A stretch of 56,318 nucleotides of DNA from Nostoc sp. CMAA1605. GTDB taxonomy: Bacteria; Cyanobacteriota; Cyanobacteriia; Cyanobacteriales; Nostocaceae. Where the stretch lies: NCBI RefSeq assembly GCF_021596505.1, contig NZ_PJIZ01000021.1, positions 1 through 56,318 of the forward strand. Reading direction: 5' to 3'. The notes under the pieces are model-generated. The model worked only from the letters and a program-made list of their open reading frames with translations, had not been told where the DNA came from and searched no databases. How positions within the stretch are numbered: position 1 is the first letter of the stretch; each line of letters opens with the position of its first letter. Below are positions 52,501-56,318 of this stretch, piece after piece. The translations under genes and the position numbers were made by a program.

Positions 52501-54273
52501 AGCGAAAATGGTACATCAGGTGGTATTAGTACAGGCAGTTCTGAAATTACCCCAAGTTCACCAGTAAATACATTTCCGGTTTTAGAAAATGGTGGAATAG
52601 CTAGTGATACTCCGAGTGGAATTAGGATTATATCTATTAATAGTCCGCCGACTGTCACCGCCAATAATAATATTCCCAGCACAGAAGTAAATAAGTCGAT
52701 AACATTTAATTTTGGTGATTTAAATGTTACAAGTGATGATGCCAATCTAGATAACCGCACCATAACTTTTACAGCATTAAAAAGCGGCACATTAACATTA
52801 GCAGACGGCACAATCATCACACCAGGAACAACCCTAGATGCAGATACAACGTTAATCTACACACCGCCAACTGATGCTACTGGTGACATTACAGCCTTTA
52901 GTATTACAGCTAGCGATCGCGTTTCTGTTTCATCTGAGCAAAATATTAATGTTCAAGTTACACCAACACCTGCGCCAACACCCGCGCCAACACCCGCACC
53001 AACACCCGCACCAACGCCCACACCAACGCCCACACCCACACCCATAATTCCAGACAATTCTCCTAACCCTGCAACCTTAGAAAAAATTTCTCCCACCTTT
53101 CCTACTGTCGTCACTCCACAGGCGGTGGTGAATCAAATCGTTCCCGAAATTGATGAAAAATTCACGAATCAAATTCAGCAATACTTGGGTAAAACATCTC
53201 TCCCTAGAATTGCCAACACCAATACAGCCCAGAACATCTTACAAGATATTGAAACGGAGACGGGTGTAAAACCCGCCTTAATTTACGTGAGTTTTGTACC
53301 GCAGATTTCTGCTAATCCCAATCAAGCTGCAAGCAACAAAGCCCTAGAAATTCAATCTCCCGATGATCGCCTAGAATTAATCGTAGTCACATCTAAGGAT
53401 AAACCAGTCCGCAAAGTTTTACCCATCACGCGATCGCAAATATTAGCTGTGGCGAGAACATTTAAAAGCCGCATCACAGATCCTAGCCTGCGAAAAGACT
53501 ATATAGAATCAAGCCAGCAATTATATGAATGGCTAATTCAACCCATCGCCAATGAATTACAACAATATGGTGTCCAGAATTTAGTATTTATCATGGATAG
53601 CGGCTTGCGATCGCTACCCATCGCCGCCCTTTACGATGGTAAACAATATCTCGTCGAAAAATATAGCGTCGGCTTAATGCCCAGTCTCAGCCTCACCGAT
53701 ACCAAATATGTAGATGTGAGAAAATCCCAAGTTTTAAGTATGGGTGCATCAAAATTCACCAACCAGCAACCTTTACCAGCCGTACCCACAGAATTAAACA
53801 CCATCACCCCCCGCCTGTGGGCGGGTAAATCCTTCCTCAACGAAGCCTTTACCCTGAAAAATCTCCAAACCCAACGCCAGCAAACACCCTTCGGGATTAT
53901 CCACTTAGCCACCCACGGTGAATTTAAACCAGGCGCGCCTGGTAACTCGTATATTCAACTGTGGGATACACAATTGCAAATGGATCAAATCCGCCGACTG
54001 GGTTGGAATGATCCGCCTGTAGAATTAGTAGTATTAAGTGCCTGTCGTACCGCCCTTGGGGATGAGGAAGCCGAGTTAGGCTTTGCTGGTTTTGCAGTAC
54101 AAGCCGGTGCTAAGTCAGCCTTAGCTAGTTTGTGGTATGTCTCCGACGAGGGGACATTAGGTTTAATCAGTGAATTTTACAACCGCTTAAAAAACCGCCC
54201 CCATCAAAGCCGAAGCCCTCCGCCAAGCCCAGGTTGCAGCCCTCAAAGGGGAGGTACGTTTACAAAACGGTAG
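49510..54273 (+). CDS. GT2 glycosyltransferase fused to TPS/haemagglutinin beta-helix and CHAT protease
   Basis: 1587 aa. Residues 1-~215: family 2 glycosyltransferase (SIVIPVYNREHYLDAAI, WDDGSTDNS, GWVDSDD, EDYDLCLRLSE). Residues ~238-255: hydrophobic segment with signal-like end CPSIAQAQS. ~258-390: two-partner-secretion N-terminal domain with NLFLINPNGIIFG. ~400-1000: beta-helix repeats (GNVTTGNINSS type). ~1045-1150: cadherin/Ig-like domain. 1154-1178: Pro-Thr-Ala linker. ~1215-end: CHAT protease with His1469 (HLATHGEF) and Cys1512 (LSACRTALGDEEAELGFAG). The frame ends in an aberrant basic tail because of a one-base slip in an A6 run; the shifted frame restores the CHAT end at 54391. A signal-anchor topology with cytosolic GT2 and external TPS/CHAT is inferred. 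Confidence 0.85.
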   Translation: MNPVISIVIPVYNREHYLDAAIASVLAQTRSDLELLIWDDGSTDNSLAIAREYERCDHRVRVVASRNQGMNKAVKAAIAQTRGKYIGWVDSDDLLAPTALQETAAVLDTKSDIGWVYTDYLDIGTQNNFLSYGYRCLIPYNSEELLNKFMTFHFRLMRREVFDLAGGIDTDIPYAEDYDLCLRLSEVSQVEHIFKPLYYYRHHSENLSIKYTALQAKYARRAVEKAKQRRKSQKAKTSLVSIFLLLGLCPSIAQAQSITPANDGTGTIVNHQGNQIDISGGSLSSDRANLFHSFSQFGLDSNQTANFLSQPSIQNILGRVTGGNASYINGLIKVTGGNSNLFLINPNGIIFGNHASLNVPASFTATTTNHIGFSHSNSYFHTQGWNDYVNLLGTPNSFVFDANANGTIINTANLAVTPGNNLTLLGSTVVSTGELSAPGGKINVAAVPGSSLVRLSIPGNLLSLEILPQSTNLNNYQNSLANLLTGGGGNHATQLIVNHLGEVELVGSGLPVNRNDVVVKHANAQTVSLLANQNLILPETKITTTNNLNLLANNSVIVRDTTTNNVSIIAGNNLLLQGNAGIDILAINHLNRTSFISGGDLTLISNGKISLDTHFASGGKFSILNNQGNRGNFISLYDPIISANGDVTFGEYTGPALKVESTGSITAGNITINSPDFTLCPYGTCSADEGILANEPALILRAGLSSLESTANVPPDTTESGTVFSSTGSSSTPANIIVGDIDTSTSASSFIYQLGGSVILQSVSGDISTGEINSSASFSDEVPADVIAGSVDIQAFGNVTTGNINSSTSDSNSENLTSGAINIEAGGNVTTGDIDSSSSMMNSANLTAGNINITSGGDASIGNINTSLTSPNSGFSDNSIAGSVRITTTGNLTTNIIDAFANSGGYGAMTAGNINLLSSKNITFTSINTQAQTIGSGDANAGNVSVLANGVVKGLGEVIDRDFPGNTILTAGDSISGEVEIQHDGGVDNVPFTVGDASENGTSGGISTGSSEITPSSPVNTFPVLENGGIASDTPSGIRIISINSPPTVTANNNIPSTEVNKSITFNFGDLNVTSDDANLDNRTITFTALKSGTLTLADGTIITPGTTLDADTTLIYTPPTDATGDITAFSITASDRVSVSSEQNINVQVTPTPAPTPAPTPAPTPAPTPTPTPTPTPIIPDNSPNPATLEKISPTFPTVVTPQAVVNQIVPEIDEKFTNQIQQYLGKTSLPRIANTNTAQNILQDIETETGVKPALIYVSFVPQISANPNQAASNKALEIQSPDDRLELIVVTSKDKPVRKVLPITRSQILAVARTFKSRITDPSLRKDYIESSQQLYEWLIQPIANELQQYGVQNLVFIMDSGLRSLPIAALYDGKQYLVEKYSVGLMPSLSLTDTKYVDVRKSQVLSMGASKFTNQQPLPAVPTELNTITPRLWAGKSFLNEAFTLKNLQTQRQQTPFGIIHLATHGEFKPGAPGNSYIQLWDTQLQMDQIRRLGWNDPPVELVVLSACRTALGDEEAELGFAGFAVQAGAKSALASLWYVSDEGTLGLISEFYNRLKNRPHQSRSPPPSPGCSPQRGGTFTKR
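52969..53043 (+). repeat. Tandem coding repeat (Pro-Thr/Ala linker)
   Basis: Twelve-base units such as CCAACACCCGCG encode a T-P-A-P/T-P linker in front of the CHAT domain. Such tracts can change copy number by slippage. Confidence 0.8.
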
Positions 54274-54391
54274 ATTAGAAACTACCAGGGGAGGTGTAAT
54301 TTTACCCCCTATTCTAGCCGAACTAGGCGACAAAGATATCAGTCATCCCTATTTTTGGTCTGCCTTTACTATGATTGGGAATCCTTGGTAG
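54189..54391 (+). other. Frameshift site and displaced CHAT C-terminus
   Basis: After Leu1560 in the main frame, the AAAAAA run at 54189-54194 has one A too many. Skipping one base gives 65 further codons, starting TAPIKAEALRQAQ and ending PYFWSAFTMIGNPW with TAG at 54389-54391, which is the normal end of cyanobacterial CHAT domains. The corrected product would be about 1626 aa. Possible causes are a real mutation, a sequencing error in a homopolymer, or transcriptional slippage. Confidence 0.9.
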
Positions 54392-54409
54392 TCACGTCGC
54401 TTTGCTCCG

Positions 54410-54441
54410 AATTCAAAATTCAAAATTCAAAATTCAAAATT
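54410..54441. repeat. Short tandem repeats (ATTCAAA units)
   Basis: Four to five copies of ATTCAAA directly after the displaced CHAT end. The rest of the gap to 54553 shows no gene. Confidence 0.85.
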
Positions 54442-54553
54442 AAATACCCCACGGATGAATCCGGGGGCTTGAATTAATGATGTTTCACTTTTTTCTTCTC
54501 CATAAATTTAGGGGCTTATATCCTTATTTTTCCTTAGTCAAAATAATCGCTCA

Positions 54554-54640
54554 ATGTTAATTCAAGATCCAGGGATTCGAGAATGTGTTAAACAAATTAC
54601 TCAGGAGTTAATAGGGGGATATGAAGCAGAATTTAAATGA
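54554..54640 (+). CDS. Possible short ORF overlapping the next gene
   Basis: 28 codons (begins MLIQDPGIRECVKQITQEL) whose stop overlaps the first 20 nt of the following gene in another frame. Composition looks protein-like, and the GGGGG of its last part would serve as ribosome binding site for the next start, so translational coupling is conceivable. It could also be the remnant N-terminus of a longer protein. Confidence 0.3.
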   Translation: MLIQDPGIRECVKQITQELIGGYEAEFK

Positions 54641-54980
54641 AGAAAAAACCCGATTTCAAAGCGATAACCCATCAAAACGCTTGGGATACATAGCGGAAAA
54701 CTTATCCAGAGTTAGAACATTTTCTCATACTGTTGACAAAGAAGCAGTTGAAAGTTTAGTGGATGAAACCATATGTTTTATTGAGTGGACAGCCCCAGAA
54801 ATTAAACCGGAATATGCAGAAGAATTAGTTAACATTCAAGTTGAATTAGCACGGTGGAAATTAAAGTTTGATAATCTTTGGATTGATGATAGCGAACGTC
54901 AAAAAATGGAGGAACAATCTAGTGCTTGGTCAGAACAAGTCTTAGATATGTCTGGATTACAATCTCAGTTCATAGCATAA
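54621..54980 (+). CDS. Hypothetical protein, 119 aa
   Basis: Soluble, charged, mainly helical protein (KRLGYIAENLSRVRTFSH, VESLVDETICFIEWTAP, EELVNIQVELARWKL). AGGGGG lies 6 nt before the ATG, so translation is well supported. No domain was recognised. It stands between the GT2/CHAT gene and the convergent pentapeptide-repeat gene. The rhythm of hydrophobic residues suggests a small helical bundle or coiled-coil partner protein. Confidence 0.7.
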   Translation: MKQNLNEEKTRFQSDNPSKRLGYIAENLSRVRTFSHTVDKEAVESLVDETICFIEWTAPEIKPEYAEELVNIQVELARWKLKFDNLWIDDSERQKMEEQSSAWSEQVLDMSGLQSQFIA

Positions 54981-55023
54981 TCATCAATCCATTTGTACAG
55001 AAATAACTAATCGTATCCATCGA

Positions 55024-56318
55024 TTATTTTCCCAACTGATTGGGAATGCCTTCACAACCGCCAGGAATTGTGCTTCTGGTTTTTTCTCCACCCCAAGCGC
55101 AGCAGTAATAACGATTAGCATCAGACATTCTCTGTACGTTGCTAAAATCAGCGTTTTCTACTACTGCACCCGTGTGTTCGCCAGTCTCATAATCTGGGGG
55201 TTCGGTGCGGCTGCGGGGTGAAGCGGTTTCTAGTGAGCCGTAGAATAGGCGTACACCATTGAAGTCAGCACCGCTTAAATCCGCATCATATAAAATGGTG
55301 CGGGAAAGGTTGGCTTTGACTAAATCGCAACCACTGAGGTTAGCGCGGACAAGATTGGCTTCACTGAGATCAGTCCAGCGTAAATCTGTGTTAGCAAGGT
55401 CGGCTGCTGCTAACATGACACCTAAATCTATCACCCGCACGCCTTCTAAACGGTCTTCTGCATAACCGCCAACACCGTTGAGGATGGCTCTACCAAGACG
55501 ACGATCGCGTTTTAGGGGTGTGAGTAATTTAGAACGGGACAAGAAACGCAGAATTTTCGCTTTCCCACTACCATCAACACTACTAAAAATTGCTGCCGTC
55601 CGACCTTCTGCGATCGCTCTTTCTTGTGGCCAGTCTTCTAGTAATCCTTCGTCATCTAACACCAAGTCAGAAACGCCTTGAAAATAAGAATCGATGGTTT
55701 GTTGTTGGGTAATAATATTTTGCTGCACCGTTAGCAGATTTTGCTGAATTGTCAAGTCTTTAGAAATAATGTACTGTCGCCAAGCCACAAACACAGCAAT
55801 AATCGCAATCAAAATTTGTCCCAATGCGCCGAACCATTCCGCCAAAGTTCCCGAAGCATCCCAATTAACCCGTTTACCCCACAGTAGCAAGCGATCGCTC
55901 ACACCAGTAAATTTCAACGCCCCAATGAACGCGACTACTAACCCCATTAAGGCAATAAATATAGTTCTATTCTGCTCAGATAGCCGTTCCTGAACTATAT
56001 ACTTGATCCAAGGCCAAAGGATTAACAAAGATAGTAGCAACGTTAACACCGTTCCCACCACACCGATAATCCCATTATTCACAGCCACGCCAACACAAGT
56101 CATGGCGATCGCCACCACAGTCATTAACAATGCTCTAGGCTTAATTGTTAATTGAGGCTTGCGGCTAATAGAAAAACTAGAACGAGCCTTTTGTAAGGCT
56201 GCGGTATTTTGCGGAGATTGCAAAGACGAAATAGCAGCCAAGGCTTGCTGTGTAGCCAGCGTTTCTGAGGTCAGGCGATTTTCCTCACCTGGACTTGCAC
56301 CATCAAAATCATCTGGTT
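55024..56318 (-). CDS. Pentapeptide-repeat membrane protein (5' end outside window)
   Basis: The frame stays open to the right edge (codons reading PDDFDGASPGEENRLTSETLA precede the TTG at 56241), so the true start lies beyond 56318. Four or five hydrophobic segments are visible in the N-terminal half (LLMTVVAIAMTCVGVAV, VVGTVLTLLLSLLILWPWI, FIALMGLVVAFIGAL, ILIAIIAVFVAWRQY). A helical region, then pentapeptide repeats of the A(D/N)Lxx form (AAADLANTDLRWTDLSEANLVRANL, DADLSGADF) follow. The tail has several Cys (YYCCAWGG, GGCEG). Such proteins form right-handed beta-helices on membranes; function unknown. Confidence 0.85.
   Translation of the reverse strand, partial: PDDFDGASPGEENRLTSETLATQQALAAISSLQSPQNTAALQKARSSFSISRKPQLTIKPRALLMTVVAIAMTCVGVAVNNGIIGVVGTVLTLLLSLLILWPWIKYIVQERLSEQNRTIFIALMGLVVAFIGALKFTGVSDRLLLWGKRVNWDASGTLAEWFGALGQILIAIIAVFVAWRQYIISKDLTIQQNLLTVQQNIITQQQTIDSYFQGVSDLVLDDEGLLEDWPQERAIAEGRTAAIFSSVDGSGKAKILRFLSRSKLLTPLKRDRRLGRAILNGVGGYAEDRLEGVRVIDLGVMLAAADLANTDLRWTDLSEANLVRANLSGCDLVKANLSRTILYDADLSGADFNGVRLFYGSLETASPRSRTEPPDYETGEHTGAVVENADFSNVQRMSDANRYYCCAWGGEKTRSTIPGGCEGIPNQLGK

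Noticed and set aside
51417..52820. Three long antisense frames within the beta-helix part of the giant gene
   Set aside because: Repetitive low-complexity coding DNA produces open antisense frames; no start signals and no independent domain.

Overview
The window looks like chromosome of a filamentous, Nostoc/Anabaena-type cyanobacterium. The octamer GCGATCGC (HIP1) recurs through most of it, heptamer-type short tandem repeats (GGGGATT/GGGGACT, ACTCAGC, AAAATCC and AATTCGC units) fill intergenic gaps, and many MITE-like palindromic elements are present. No rRNA, tRNA, CRISPR array or complete insertion sequence was seen.

The dominant theme is uptake and oxidation of organic and inorganic sulfur. 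Left part (1-9.5 kb): the tail of an unknown gene, a Tas-like aldo/keto reductase, an arylsulfotransferase-like propeller protein, a glutathione S-transferase, an SsuA-type lipoprotein, a PhnD-like binding protein, a TPR protein on the minus strand, and the alkanesulfonate monooxygenase pair ssuD-ssuE, closed by a clear terminator. From 9.7 to 15.1 kb lies an AT-rich, HIP1-free, four-gene restriction-modification island: two C5-cytosine methyltransferases, a McrB-like AAA+ NTPase and a PD-(D/E)xK nuclease, an arrangement resembling LlaJI/BsuMI systems. It abuts a truncated O-acetylhomoserine sulfhydrylase gene.

Middle part (15.8-31.4 kb, mostly minus strand): a flavoprotein/ferredoxin pair (module A), a YeeE/YedE sulfur-compound transporter, an exported rhodanese with a small secreted peptide, a HAD phosphatase, a fusion of a FAD/NAD(P)-binding oxidoreductase with an ETHE1-type persulfide dioxygenase, an operon of a 6PGDH-like dehydrogenase, a HAD phosphatase and a short-chain dehydrogenase, a carboxymuconolactone-decarboxylase-like protein, and two Tat-type exported enzymes (vanadium haloperoxidase family and dienelactone hydrolase family).

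Right part (31.7-46.6 kb): module B (ferredoxin, binding protein, flavoprotein, MFS transporter), a cassette of GST, CmcJ/NvfI-like protein and TauD-like dioxygenase followed by an EamA transporter, then module C on the minus strand (SsuA-like lipoprotein, flavoprotein, GNAT, ferredoxin, HEAT protein, Mrp). Three paralogous flavoprotein plus 2[4Fe-4S] ferredoxin modules interleaved with sulfonate-type binding proteins, with no permease or ATPase in the window, are the main candidate for a poorly described system. A 30-bp partly palindromic motif found by hand before ssuD, the 6PGDH-like operon, module B, the GST cassette and module C suggests that these scattered units form one regulon.

The far right (46.6-56.3 kb) leaves the sulfur theme: an O-methyltransferase, a large TPR protein, a 1587-residue GT2 / haemagglutinin-type secretion domain / CHAT protease fusion with a one-base frameshift near its end, small hypothetical genes, and a pentapeptide-repeat membrane protein that runs off the window. 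All family names come from reading motifs by eye; no database search was run.
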